Positions 44,401-54,439 are shown, numbered from the stretch's first letter. The stretch: DNA of 64,000 bases from Eurosta solidaginis (GCF_040869045.1 NC_090322.1:191827477-191891476); one strand, 5' to 3'. Notes: a model not told the origin generated them from the sequence alone. A program made the numbers and translations.

Positions 44401-45484
44401 CAGGTCTGCAATGCAGATCTTGCTGTGAGTTTAGTCTCTTGAATCGCAGCAATGCGGATGTTGTGCCGCTTCATGAAATCGACTATCTCCGTAATCTTCC
44501 CAGTTAGTCAATTACAGTTGAACTGCAGAATTCTGAAGTGCATGAGGGGTGACGCCGCCACTCTAGGGGTAAGTGAGGGGTGACTACGCCTAGGTTGTGG
44601 AAGGCCAGGACGCAATTGCTGTTGTCGCCTTGGGACTGGGCGCCCTTGGGCAAGCATTGGGGTACCCGGATGATTTGGGTTTGCGACCTGGCAACATGGC
44701 GCGATGAAACCCGTCGGGGGGTTGCCGTCGCGGAGACCAGAACATCTAGGAAAGTGGCACCACCCAAGGCAGGAGCTGCATTGAGCGGATGTCGCAAACC
44801 TATATATTCTGTGCTGGCAGACGGTGCAAACGGAGGCAGGGACTAAGAGTCTGTTTCCCTGACCTGCACGATTGCTGCCTGAAAAGAGGGGGGGAGAAGA
44901 AGACGGGGGCAGGGGCTGATGCTCAGCATTGCGACCAGCTCTACTACGAAGGTAGTAGTTATGAGTGGTATCAGCTGTTTGAGTTGTTGGCGCCGTGGGG
45001 CGCGAGCAGCAGCGGGTACTTGTTGTGGCTTGCTGAGCAGCGAAGCTGCTGGAAGGTAGTGGGGATACGCTTAGGCGTAGACTACGGGACGCCCTTGGGC
45101 GTGAGCAGCAAGGAGCCACAAAAGATTTATAAAAGTTGCGTGGACGTCGGGTTTTGGGATCAAGCCCAGAACAACCTGTCCGATGCAACCATCCCTTGCA
45201 CGAGACACACTGAACAGAGTATGACCGTCCTAAAAAGATTCTTTTCTGGCAAATGCAGCAAAACCATTTCTCATGACCGGGGTCAGGAGACGGACCCGAA
45301 TTGGGTTCGATACCTTCCCGGAGTAAGAGAATATGTAGCAGTCCTGCTGCAAGGAGCTGCTGGGAGGATGACAATTTGTGGGAGGGACGAAACAAATTAA
45401 ATGGGGTCACACTGAAATGACAGTCCTTGGTCGGGAAAAATCCCGAGTCGCTCCGGTACATAGAACCGACTGCCTTGGGAAGCG
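41426..45484 (-). mobile_element. Full-length jockey-superfamily LINE, 4,059 bp
   Basis: An exact 8-bp duplication, ACTCTAAG, flanks it (41418-41425 and 45485-45492). On the minus strand it has a 23-nt 5' leader, one long coding region (45461 to 41479) and a 3' tail of CAA repeats (reads TTGTTGTTGTTGTTGTTG on +). The coding order is PHD-like fingers, endonuclease, reverse transcriptase, terminal Cys/His motif. Only one stop and one frameshift disrupt it. It was inserted next to, or into the head of, the SINE at 45493. Confidence 0.93.
41479..45461 (-). pseudogene. LINE polyprotein: PHD-like fingers, endonuclease, RT
   Basis: From ATG 45461 the first segment holds two PHD-like Cys/His fingers (CCICQKR..., VQCVSCKGWLHRTGCSGL; CTVCQHR..., AQCSSCLGWCHFPRCSGL) with a Pro/Ser-rich spacer. 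After MHFRILQFNCN a TGA (44508-44510) replaces the expected Gly, then the AP-endonuclease follows: IRIAAIQETKLTA, IILGDFNAHHDLW, LASDHLPILIS. A one-base loss near 43536 shifts frame into the RT: RPISLLSPVAKTLE, LVALDLSKAFDTVNH, KQGVPQGGVLSPLLFN, VSYADDCTIMAT (YADD at 42574-42585). The end has CPASNVSPHDTNHLFNC. Two lesions in about 1,320 codons indicate recent inactivation. Confidence 0.92.
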
Positions 45485-45492
45485 ACTCTAAG

Positions 45493-45830
45493 TCAGTGGT
45501 GGTAGCGTGCTCCGCCTATCGCATCGAAGATCCTGGGTTCACGCGCAGGCAAAGCAACATTGAAAATTTAGAAGCAAGTTTGTTTTTCAATTAAGAAAAA
45601 GTTTTTCTAAGCGGGGTCGCCCCTCGGCAGTGATTCTACCATGAAAAAGCTTCTCAGTGAAAACTAATTTGCCTTGCAGATGCCGTCCGGAGTCGGCATA
45701 AAACATGATGGTCCTGTCCCGCCAATTTGTGGGAAAAATTAAAAGAAGCACGACGCAAATTGGAAGAGAAGGTCGGCCTTAAACCTTTTCGGGGGTTTGC
45801 GCGCCTTAAATTGATTTATTTATAAGCTAG
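45493..45830 (+). repeat. tRNA-derived SINE, plus orientation
   Basis: CAGTGGTGGTAGCGTGCTCC (box A) and CCTGGGTTCACGCGCAG (box B) form a tRNA-like head. The body AAAGCAACATTGAAAATTTA, GGGTCGCCCCTCGGCAG, GCACGACGCAAATTGGAAG matches the minus-strand copy at 9699-10064. It ends in ATTGATTTATTTATAA. Confidence 0.88.
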
Positions 45831-46329
45831 AAGGGGTGATGGATGGTCCGTGAGGACCAACCCTGTATGAGAAACCTTGCACAAAAGCTCTAGGAACTAG
45901 TTTGAACAGTAAGTTGTCGTAGAAGCTCAACGTGGAGGGAGTGAAAAAGGGTTCGACGCATTTTATACATGTAAGGAATTCTGCGGTGTACGTAATGTAT
46001 ATCGGCCTCTTTCGCATGGATATTTAGAGCGATTATAAAGCCTATACGGCAAAAAAAAGAGCACCTTCCTCAAAAAATTAGAGGGGGTATGCGGACTTGC
46101 AATGGTGAGCATAACGAGAGCCCCGAAAACTACCCCGGCGGCTACTTTGTACGCCATTCCACCTGTAGACCTGATGACGGAAAACGGCGTTAACTACTGA
46201 GGAGATAAACGTGTACTCCGACGGTTTCAAAGTAATGGTAGAAGTAGGGTTTGCGATATGCTGCCCTGATCCAGAAATAAACAGATCCTACAGATCACTG
46301 TAGCGTTTTCAGACGGGAAGCACTAGAAT

Positions 46330-46690
46330 CGGGTTAGGGGGTCAGAATATACCCGCGGTATAGCGCAACCCTTTCAAGTTGCCAGCGCAATATATAGCTT
46401 CTCCAAACCAAATTGTCAATCTCACCTATCCTTTGCGAATCCTGGTTCACTAACAGGCGAGGCTCTGGCGACCCCAAGCTCCTCATGGAACTTGGGGGTG
46501 GGGAGGGAGGGATGGCCTAAAGGTTTAATGTGGCCATATAAATCGTTTCCGAGATGGTCGGGCTAGCACCTTAATCGTGCTGTGTTACCGGAGCGTGCCG
46601 GATCTCTATCCGGCAAAGGACTACCACATCGATAACACTCCCCAAAGCATTCGGGGCGTAACCTTATCGCTACAACAACAGGAAAATAGC
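46330..46690 (+). repeat. CAA-tailed short retroelement, copy 1
   Basis: Contains GGTCAGAATATACCCGCGGTA, AACTTGGGGGTGGGGAGGGA, AGATGGTCGGGCTAGCACC and ends CGCTACAACAACAGG. It is the same family as 48197-48609, with some internal loss. Confidence 0.8.
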
Positions 46691-46879
46691 TTTAACTGCA
46701 GCCGCCTAAATGTTTACATTGAGAGCCAAGCAGCAATTAAGGCTATAATTTCTCACAGCAAAACATCTTAAAGTGTGCTCAAGTGTAAGCAATCCTTGGA
46801 AAGAATCGGGATAGCGAGAAATATTCATCTATTTTTGGTCCCTGAGCATATGGGAATAGATGGAAAAGAGAGAAAAGTA

Positions 46880-47201
46880 GGGGGATTCAAGAGGTTGTGT
46901 AGCGCAACATATAGCTTCTCCAATCCAATTGTCAACCTTACCTTCGAGCGGCGAATCCCGTTTCACTAACAGACGAGGCTCTGGCGACCCCAAGCTCCTC
47001 ATGGAACTTGGTGGTGGGGAGGGAGGGATGGCCTGAAGGTTCAATGTGGCCATATAAATCGTTCCCGAGATGGTCGGGTCAGCACCTTAATGGTGCTGTG
47101 TTACCGGAGCGTATCGGATCTGTATCCGACAAAGGACCATCACATCGATAACACTCCCCAAAGCCTTCGGGGAGTAACCTAACCGCTACAACAACAACAA
47201 C
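46880..47201 (+). repeat. CAA-tailed short retroelement, copy 2, with 11-bp duplication
   Basis: Flanked by AGAGAAAAGTA (46869-46879 and 47202-47212). 5'-truncated relative to the 413-bp copy; ends ACCGCTACAACAACAACAAC. It interrupts the RNase H region of the R1-like LINE. Confidence 0.88.
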
Positions 47202-47328
47202 AGAGAAAAGTAGGCTCATGATATGTATTCTGACTGGACACTGCCTTTTGACGTTTCATGCTTTTAAATTAGGTCTTGCTAGTGATAGCAGATGTAGGAA
47301 GTACGGGTTGGGAAAGGAAACGTTCTAT

Positions 47329-47697
47329 GCTGTTGTTGTAGCAATAAGTGTTCTCCATGAAGGCTTTGGGGCGTTTTATCGATGTGATGGTCCTTTGCCG
47401 GATACAGATCCGGCACGCTCCGGTAACACAGCTCCATTAAGGTGCTAGCCCGACCATCTCGGGAACGATTTATATGGCCACATTAAACCTTCAGGCCAGA
47501 GCCCCGTCTGTTAGTGAAACAGGATTCGCCGCGGATAGGTGGGGTTGACAATATTGTTTGGAGAACCTATGTATTGCGCTGGCAACCTGAAAGGGTTGCG
47601 CTAGACAGCCCCTTCAATCTGGTATTTTAGACGCCTCTTACGACAGGTATACCTACCGCGGGTATATTCTGACCCCCCAACCCGCTGGGGTTCGTTT
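47329..47697 (-). repeat. CAA-tailed short retroelement, copy 3, reversed
   Basis: Plus reading starts TGCTGTTGTTGTAGCAATA and ends GGTATATTCTGACCCCCCAAC followed by CCGCTGGGG, the reverse complement of the 48197-48609 unit. Confidence 0.85.
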
Positions 47698-48196
47698 TGT
47701 GCTCGTTATCTGCGCTCGCTAGGCTAAGGCTTCATCTATTGGGAGTGGGAGACCTATCAGATCTAGAAGCAGCAAGCAGCATAAGTCTTAGAAAGGTCCT
47801 AGTATTTCCCAAGAAGACGGAGTTATTTTATAACATAGGTCCTGGTTTCTGATAGTATATGTGGATCCCCAAGGACCGTTCAGTTCAACTTAACCTAACT
47901 AAGCAAACATTTTGAAATAGGTGTATATTGCAATATACCAGTCATTTACAAAAATGTTCGACCAAACCTATCGAGCAAATGATTCAAATAATCGAACAGT
48001 GATTTACTAGGTTACCTACGCTGTTTACTATTGTGAACGTTTTGCAATTCCTTGATAATCCGTGCAAAAATTGTTGGATTACGTGTTCCATTTTTTTCAT
48101 ATTGAGTACTCTAACAATACTCATTTGCAAACCGTTTGCGGACCACCATCAGTCGATCATTGCTCGTGTTTTAACGACCGTGATCATGACACGATG

Positions 48197-48609
48197 CCCC
48201 CAGCGGGTTAGGGGTCAGAATATACCCGTGGTAGGTATGCCTGTCGTAAGAGGCGACTAAAATACCAGATTCAAGGGGTTGTGTAGCGCAACCCTTCAGG
48301 TTGCCAGCGCAACATACAGCTTCTCCAAACCCCATTGTCAACCTCACCTATCCGCGGCGAATCCTGTTTCACTAACAGACGAGGCTCTGGCGACCCAAGC
48401 TTCTCATGGAACTTGGGGGTGGGCAGGGAGGGATGATGGTCTGAAGGTTTAATGTGGGCATATAAATCGTTCCCGAGATGGTCGGGCTAGCACCTTAATG
48501 GTGCTGTGTTACCGGAGCGTACCGGATCTGTATCTTGCAAGGGACCACCACATCGATAACACTCCCCAAAGCCTTCGGGGAGCAACCTTATCGCTACAAC
48601 AACAACAAC
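48197..48609 (+). repeat. CAA-tailed short retroelement, complete 413-bp copy
   Basis: Exact 9-bp duplication GACACGATG (48188-48196, 48610-48618). Starts CCCCAGCGGGTTAGGGGTCA, contains CTGTCGTAAGAGGCGACTAA and GAGGCTCTGGCGACC, and ends in CGCTACAACAACAACAAC. It has no ORF. The tail GCTACAACAACAAC is the same as that of the jockey-like LINE (41426), so the LINE machinery probably moves it. The start CCCCAGCGGG has no clear tRNA boxes. Confidence 0.9.
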
Positions 48610-48618
48610 GACACGATG

Positions 48619-48998
48619 GCGATCGAACAGAGTTGCCAAAAGTAAAATATTGCATACAAATTACTGATAATAAAATTTTACTATGGCAACTCTGATAAAA
48701 TGGAACGGCGCAACTGCCCTACAAGACAGGTACCCGTTACCTAATCCATTACTTAATCGTTACCAATAACTTGGTCACCAATTATCGTCATAATAGGGCC
48801 GTTCCATTGGTTTAACGAGCTCTGGCTCTGGCTCAAATCTCATTGGAACGATCTGGATCAACTTTATGAGAGCTGGCAGCACTAATATAAAAGATCTGTT
48901 TTGTAGAAAATAAGAAGAACCGTACACAAAATTTTAAGATACTGATAGAATTATTAACATTTAAATAGTTTCGTACGTAAGCAAACTATTTATTTTCC
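48619..48998. other. No gene; short repeat-like motifs
   Basis: CCCTACAAGACAGGTACCC at 48717 resembles an end of element Z, and GCCGTTCCATTGGTTTAACG resembles MITE sequence. No coding content. Confidence 0.4.
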
Positions 48999-48999
48999 T

Positions 49000-49352
49000 T
49001 ACATCATCTTCAAGTGGTTTACTCTTTCAGTGTTTTTGCTTTTAGATATGGCGAGATATTTTATGTATACACAAATGTATTGCGTGATTACAGGACAAAC
49101 AGTTAATTCTAAACTTTTCGTTGTTACATCAATTTTTTCAGCGTGTTGTACACGTAAATGAAAATTCATACTTGAATGTATTTTCGTCTTCCAATCGCTT
49201 GGTGTAGCTGCTTGAATATCACAAAATTTACATTTTGCACCACGTTCGTTATATTTAAATTGTAAATGTTCTGGTTTCTCTACACGATGCATAAAGTTTA
49301 GATGCTTTTTCAACAATGTGCTGAATTTAATTGAAATACATACATTGGGCAT
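49000..49352 (-). pseudogene. BED-type zinc finger fragment
   Basis: Minus-strand frame of 117 codons with HRVEKPEHLQFKYNERGAKC then CKFCDIQ...MNFHLRVQHAEKI. The C-x2-C ... NFHLR-x2-H arrangement is that of a BED finger, found in hAT-type transposases and in host proteins derived from them. No splice sites or start context support a complete gene. It may be the last part of a broken gene whose other pieces lie at 49418-50060. Confidence 0.5.
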
Positions 49353-49417
49353 TGTCTCATGATAAATTTTCCATAAATATACTGAGCCTCTTTATATAGG
49401 TTCTTTTCTTAACATCT

Positions 49418-49706
49418 AATTCCGGTCGTACCGGATAGGACAGTCTTGCTTCAGGTTATAATCCACACTCATACTATTTTCAGATTCTGTTTCATAATTT
49501 TCATCATTTTCAACATTGGACTTTGCATCAACATCATTATCATCATCGTCATTTTTTGATAACTCTGTTTTAAGCTTCATATTTATCAAAGGTTCATCTT
49601 CCTTAGTATTAGAATTAGAAACATCGTCATCTTCGGTTAAGTTTTTATCAAGTTTAGCTTTTTTCCTAGGTTTAAATTTTTCACTATCCGTACTAGAATT
49701 AATACC
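49418..49706 (-). pseudogene. Acidic Ser/Asp/Asn-rich coding-like fragment
   Basis: Minus-strand frame reads DDGINSSTDSEKFKPRKKAK, LDKNLTEDDDVSNSNTKEDE, LSKNDDDDNDVDAKSNVEND, ETESENSMSVDYNLKQ then a stop. The composition is that of a disordered acidic region of a nuclear protein. Neighbouring frames with Gln/His/Pro-rich text lie just upstream. No homology recognised. Confidence 0.4.
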
Positions 49707-49710
49707 ATCA

Positions 49711-50065
49711 TCAACATTTTTCGTAGTCTGTTTGAGTTTTTAAATTTGCCAATGGTTTGCCTTTATCAGTATTAGAATCAGAATGGCCTTGGCCATCTTC
49801 CCCGGGTATAAATGGACCACTTATAATTGCACACCTGATGTGCATTCGCATACATATGTTGCATATGTGGAACACATAACGGTGTACCAGTGGCTTGTTA
49901 TGCAGCTGACGCAGGATGAAGCATTGGATTTTGTGTTGCAAAGTAGGCGACATATGTTGGTGTTGATGTATGCGCATATTGCGGATATTTTGGTGGTTCA
50001 CTAGTCATTAATTGTTTAGAAGTTTCAACTAGTTGCGATTGTTGTTGTTGTTGCTGGCTGCTGAT
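49711..50065 (-). pseudogene. Gln/Pro-rich coding-like fragment
   Basis: A minus-strand frame reads QQQQQSQLVETSKQLMTSEP, PKYPQYAHTSTPTYVAYFAT and QNPMLHPASAA, then a stop, then CVPHMQHMYANAHQVCNY. It looks like a low-complexity part of a host regulatory protein that has since accumulated stops. Identity unknown. Confidence 0.35.
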
Positions 50066-50277
50066 GTGGTGTTAACGTTTGTTGTACAATTTATTCGGGT
50101 GCTTGCACATATTGTTGGTGTTGTTATGGTGCTGGAAAACCTTCCGATATTGAAAGTCCTTGATTAGTGTAATCCCCACGTAGTGAACTACTCCTGTGAC
50201 CGCCTCCGCGGTAAAGTTACAGGCATAGCTGACATCGCTTATATAACCGGTTGACTCTAAAGTAAAACCCAAAACAA

Positions 50278-50425
50278 AATATTAGAATCAGTGTTTATGA
50301 ATAACATATTTAAAATAAGCTCTTACAACAACGTGATCGGCGGCTACATCCCCGTGAAAAAAGTGTGGTGTTCCTCCTTGTATAAACCTAGGTACTGGAT
50401 GTGCTCAACCGTGCAGTTTTCTTCT
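50278..50425. repeat. Direct repeat, left copy
   Basis: TTAGAATCAGTGTTTATGAA...GTGCTCAACCGTGCA is repeated with changes at 52798-52920 in the same orientation. An R1-like LINE and other DNA lie between the copies. Confidence 0.7.
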
Positions 50426-51129
50426 AATTTGAGCAAATGCATGTTCTTACAGCCACAGCTGGAGTATTTGGAATATTTCTATCCGCACATCGTCAAAATC
50501 AAATTACCTAGAATGAAAAGGAAACTCATATCAGTAAGAAAGATTAAAAGTTTTTAATATAAGCCGAAAAGTGTTCCATAAATAGGGCTCCACAATTAGC
50601 TCTTTTCTGAGAGGCCAAAGGCACAAGAGAAATTTCAGATAACTAGATTCAGGACCTGGTGAAGTAACTTCAAATGAACCTCCACCATGCCTATGCATCT
50701 TCCGATGGCAGGGGTACCCAAAGATACTTTGCTGTTGCATTCATAGAGTACATAAAATTATAACAAGGGACAATTGATTGATGTTACGAAGTAAATTAGA
50801 CGTGTTACAATAACAAATAAATACAGATGACTGTTTAATCTATTATGCGAAGTTCTTGAATGGATGTTCAAATTGGAAAGGGCAAATTAATGCTAAAATT
50901 GCTTTCCCCGACTAACCCGGGAACGAATGATATGACTACGCCTATCCTTCTTTAGCAGCAGTGCCGTGCACCAGTTCTGTTTTGGACAGGAAAATAAACG
51001 TTTGGTTGTCTCCAAGTTGATCATATGATACAGAATATACTCGTTTGCTACATCTAATTTTCCCCTGAAAGGTGCATTTGTTGCACCCTGCTGTCTGGCC
51101 GCTCACCCAACAACACCAGGCACGACGGA
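50426..51129. other. No supported gene
   Basis: A 69-codon minus-strand frame at 50740-50531 (HRHGGGSFEVTSPGPESS) may be another decayed gene piece. No domain recognised. Otherwise AT-rich. Confidence 0.35.
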
Positions 51130-52560
51130 ACTCGTCTTTTTTTATTGGACGTTGTGGTAGCGCACTACCCTCAAGTGGTCCAATGAAACCAGGCTAATCC
51201 TGTTCATGTGTCCGCACCCCGTGCGACCGCCGTTAGGCATAACGTCACAGGGGGAAAGGCGATTTAGTCGCCACTACTTCGTATGCGCATTTCTCTGCGC
51301 TCCCTTTCGGCATGCATCAATTTTGTCATTGCTATAAAGGCCATCTTGCTCACAGCAATCCAACAATCTATTTGTCCGCAAACTCGTGGAACTAAATTCC
51401 TAATGGAAGGTTCGTTTCCAAAAACTCTGTTTACAGACAGTCTTTCGCCGTGAAAACGAGTGCAGTGAAACATTACATGTTCTGCGCTTTCCAATTCGGA
51501 CGAACAGCTTGGACAGAAAGGATCCTCCTCTATCCCACGCTTATGTAGATATTCCTTGAAGCCACCGTGCCCGCTCAATATCTTGTGTGAGATGGTAATT
51601 TAGTTCGCCGTGTTTTCGCTCGTACCATTCCGCCATATTCCGGACTAGCATGAAGGTCCAGCGCTCTTTTCTCGAATCTTCCCACCGTTCTTGCCACCTA
51701 ACTATTGTTCGTGACCTTGCGCTTTTCTTAGCATCTTCAGATGGTCGGCTGAATCCAATGCCATACAGATCGGCCATTTCACCTGAGAGTAGATCTACTG
51801 GCATTTTCCTGGATAAAACATGGATCGCGTCGTCGCAACAGCACATGCTATTCGCTGCTAGGCTGCTAGTATTTCTTTTTGGTGGACCATTTTAGATCTG
51901 TGTCATACTGGTGCTGCATATAATATTATAGAGCTGGTTACGTTGGATAATAGCTGACGGGTAGCTTCGCTTGGGCCGCCGATGTTGGACATTATTCGCG
52001 TTAGGGTTCCACTAACTCTAGAAACTTTCTCCCCCACCGCCATGAAGTGCTCCCTAAAAGTTAGTTTTGAGTCAATGATTACTCCTAGATATTTCAAGGA
52101 GGGCTTTGAATTTATTTGATAATCTCCTATGGTTGGGACCAACTCATCCACAGTCCGCTTTGAGCTCATCAGAACCACTTCTGTCTTATTGCCAGCCATA
52201 TCCAGCCCCATGTTCGTCAACCATTCCGTTATTCTTCCCACGGCGTCATTACATAATGCTTGGAGCAGATCAAGTTTCTTGGCCACTGCTACTACGACAA
52301 TATCATCTGCATAGCCGACAATTTCCGTGCCTTCGGGAAGGCCGATTTGTAGCACCCCGTCATACATCGCATTCCAAAGAGTTGGACCTAGAACAGATCC
52401 CTGAGGGACACCGCCCGTGGTGTTGTGCTTTCTTAGTCCCTCATCCGTATAAAAAGGGAGTACTTTGTCGCTTAGATAGCTACAAATTATTCGGAGCAGG
52501 TACGGAACTTGTCTTGGGACACCCAAAGTGCACTCACGCTTCTCATGGCTCCAGCGGGTT
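51130..52560 (-). pseudogene. R1-clade LINE, RT and C-terminus
   Basis: 52526-51903 encodes PYLLRIICSYLSDKVLPFYT, TTGGVPQGSVLGPTLWNAMY, GTEIVGYADDIVVVAVAKKL and KPSLKYLGVIIDSKLTFREH. 51846-51541 encodes the thumb region. 51578-51264 encodes GGFKEYLHKRGIEEDPFCPS followed by CSSELESAEHVMFHCTRF, the CCHC-type tail motif of R1-like LINEs. Frameshifts separate the pieces. The 5' half, including the endonuclease, is missing. Confidence 0.85.
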
Positions 52561-52785
52561 ACCGGCTTCCTAGAACTTAAGCCACTTGCTGCCTCTAGAT
52601 CTGACAGCTGTCAGCTGGAGTCTTAGCCTGGCAAGCGCAGGGCACGAGCACAGAACGTAATCGATTGTTTCCTCCTCCAACCCGCACTTCCTACATCTGC
52701 TATCACTGACCAAGCCTAATTTAAAGGCATGTACGCCAGCAGGCAGTGTCCAGTAAGAATACCCGTCATGAGTCTAGTCTACAGT
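52561..52785 (-). pseudogene. R1-like LINE C-terminal tail, second family
   Basis: Minus-strand translation gives ACKFRLGLVSDSRCRKCGLEE-like text, then CALARLRLQLTAVRSRGSKWLK. It is the same tail family as 1-395 and 47218-47320. It abuts the other LINE fragment, so two LINE remnants are joined here. Confidence 0.7.
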
Positions 52786-52902
52786 TTAATGATAATGAAA
52801 ATATAAGAATCAGTGTTTATGAATAACATATTTTAATTAATCTCTTGCAACAACCTGATCGGTGGCTACATCACCATGTATAAACGTAGGTACTGTATGT
52901 GC

Positions 52903-53208
52903 TCAACCGTGCAAACTGACATTAGCAGTAACATTATTTACATAAACATATCTTGGTATTTGTGCAGGCCTCAATATAGCATACATTGGTTCACCAGCCA
53001 CTGGTACAAACACTTTTGAATGCATAGCTTTCATATAGGATGGATGTCCAGCAGTGCTCCGGTTGTGCCAATATGAAATGAGCTGCTCCGTCTCTTGGTA
53101 CGGCTGTATAGGTATAGGCGGGTGCAATGTATTACTAGTCTGGGGCAGAGGGGATTGTAGCCAGATTTTTCGGACCCAGAGCCAAATTATCAGTACCTCT
53201 AAAAGCAC
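52903..53208 (-). pseudogene. Coding-like fragment of unknown origin
   Basis: Minus-strand frame: PYQETEQLISYWHNRSTAGH, PSYMKAMHSKVFVPVAGEPM and YAILRPAQIPRYVYVNNVTA then a stop. Its 3' flank is duplicated at 50278-50425. The composition looks like genuine protein, but I recognise no domain. It could be a piece of the same broken gene as 49000-50065. Confidence 0.35.
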
Positions 53209-53283
53209 ATCCGAGCATTTTCCAAGCGGAAGTATTCGCCATAAGTTAGTGCGCTAAGCTGAACCTTCAGCGCTGATACCCCA

Positions 53284-53658
53284 ATGAAACAATTGTCATA
53301 CTCAGTCAGTCAGTCCCCACTAAAGGCATTTGCGGCGTTCGAAGTAAAGTCTGCACAGGTCCTTCAGTGCGTAGAAAAGCTGAATCAATTAGGAGCACAC
53401 AACGTAGTACTGTTGCCCTGGGTCCTAGCCCACAGGGGAGTGGAGGGTAATGAGCAGGCGGACTCAGTGTTTAATTTGTTGCGTCTCTCCCACAAATTGT
53501 CAACCTCCCACCAGATCCTTGCAGCGGGTCTGCGCCATACTCTACTCTTCCGAGAAGGTATCGACCCCAATCCGGGTCCTTCTCCTGATCCCGGTACTGA
53601 GAAATGGGTTTGCTGCGTTTGCCGGAAAAGAATCTTTTTAGGACGGTCTTATATATAA
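53284..53658 (+). pseudogene. Chimeric frame: LINE RNase H joined to LINE PHD-like finger
   Basis: One open 124-codon frame. Residues 1-62 hold VVLLPWVLAHRGVEGNEQAD, the RNase H end motif of R1/I-type LINEs. From residue 63, LRLSHKLSTSHQILAAGLRH, GIDPNPGPSPDPGTEKWVCC and RKRIFLGRSY match the N-terminus of the jockey-like protein at 45400-45180. Two LINE fragments are fused in frame by chance. It has no start context or 3' continuation. Confidence 0.75.
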
Positions 53659-53994
53659 GGGCCTGAAATATTTCAATGAACTTCCTAATCACATAAAAAG
53701 TAGTAACCTCAATAGGTACTTTTAAAAAAAGTTTATTGGAGCATTGTGAAACCCTTCCAATAAGATAAAGTTTTTCTCCTCTTATTTTTTACATGATATA
53801 TCCGATACTGGAGCGCGAAAAGGGAATGGTAATATTGGAAGCAGCAAAATACAATGCATCCGGCCCTATGGAAAAGAAAATCGGTCGCCACCTGTAACCT
53901 CAAACAGTTCCAAAAACTAATTTCGCTGGAATTCGGTATTTTCAGCCGATATTTACTGTTGCTGATCGGAATCACTCGCATTACATTATGAGGA
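53659..53994. other. No recognisable feature
   Basis: Contains only a moderate minus-strand open frame with no motif. No repeat match was noticed. Confidence 0.4.
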
Positions 53995-54438
53995 AATACG
54001 GCACCTGAGAACACAGCCGTATGAAGCTAAAAAACACAAGCATGTCTTCAGTGAACTCCACAAACAGGCGTCGGACCTCTATGCCGGTGTTTCCTGTACT
54101 CAAAGAACAAAACTAGCAGAGGAGGAACGCACTCTCCCTAGGGAAACGCGAGTAGTCACTCTCAACTTCGATCTGGATACCGTAACAGGTTAAACCTTAC
54201 CTATCCAGAATCAACCCCGACATACAAAACATTGTCCTGCTTGTAATGTGTCCCCACATGACACCAACCATCTCTTTAACTGTATTGTGGAACAAACGCC
54301 TCTAACACTCCTCTCATTATGGTCCACCCCTGTTGAAACAGAAAGTTTCTTTGGACTCCCGTTAGAGGACATTGATGACAATTTGTGATTGGTCGCTCCT
54401 ATTGGATGGGGCGAAGCACTGCTACAACAACAATAACA
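53995..54438 (+). pseudogene. Jockey-like LINE 3' fragment, plus orientation
   Basis: Matches the 3' part of 41426-45484 in reverse: HKHVFSELHKQASDLYAGVS-like text, then LPRETRV, INPDIQNIVLLVMCPHMTPT region and LPLEDIDDNL. It ends with GCTACAACAACAATAACAGG. Deletions and frameshifts throughout. Confidence 0.85.
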
Positions 54439-54439
54439 G

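Larger units (their letters stand above)
45835..47900 (+). pseudogene. R1-like LINE, RT-to-RNase H part, split by three insertions
   Basis: Forward pieces in order: GVCGLAMVSITRAPKTTPAA (about 46085-46150) and INVYSDGFKVMVE, the start of RNase H; VYIESQAAIKAIISHSKTS and HLFLVPEHMGIDGKE (46700-46870); MICILTGHCLLTFHAFKLGL and SDSRCRKYGLGKE (47218-47320); ARLRLHLLGVGDLSDLEAAS (47700-47790); then a 3' tail. Insertions at about 46330-46690, 46880-47201 and 47329-47697 separate them. Stops and indels are frequent. The RT core is absent here. Confidence 0.78.

Noticed and set aside
44789..45400. 203-codon plus-strand frame
   Set aside because: Antisense of the PHD-like finger region of the LINE.
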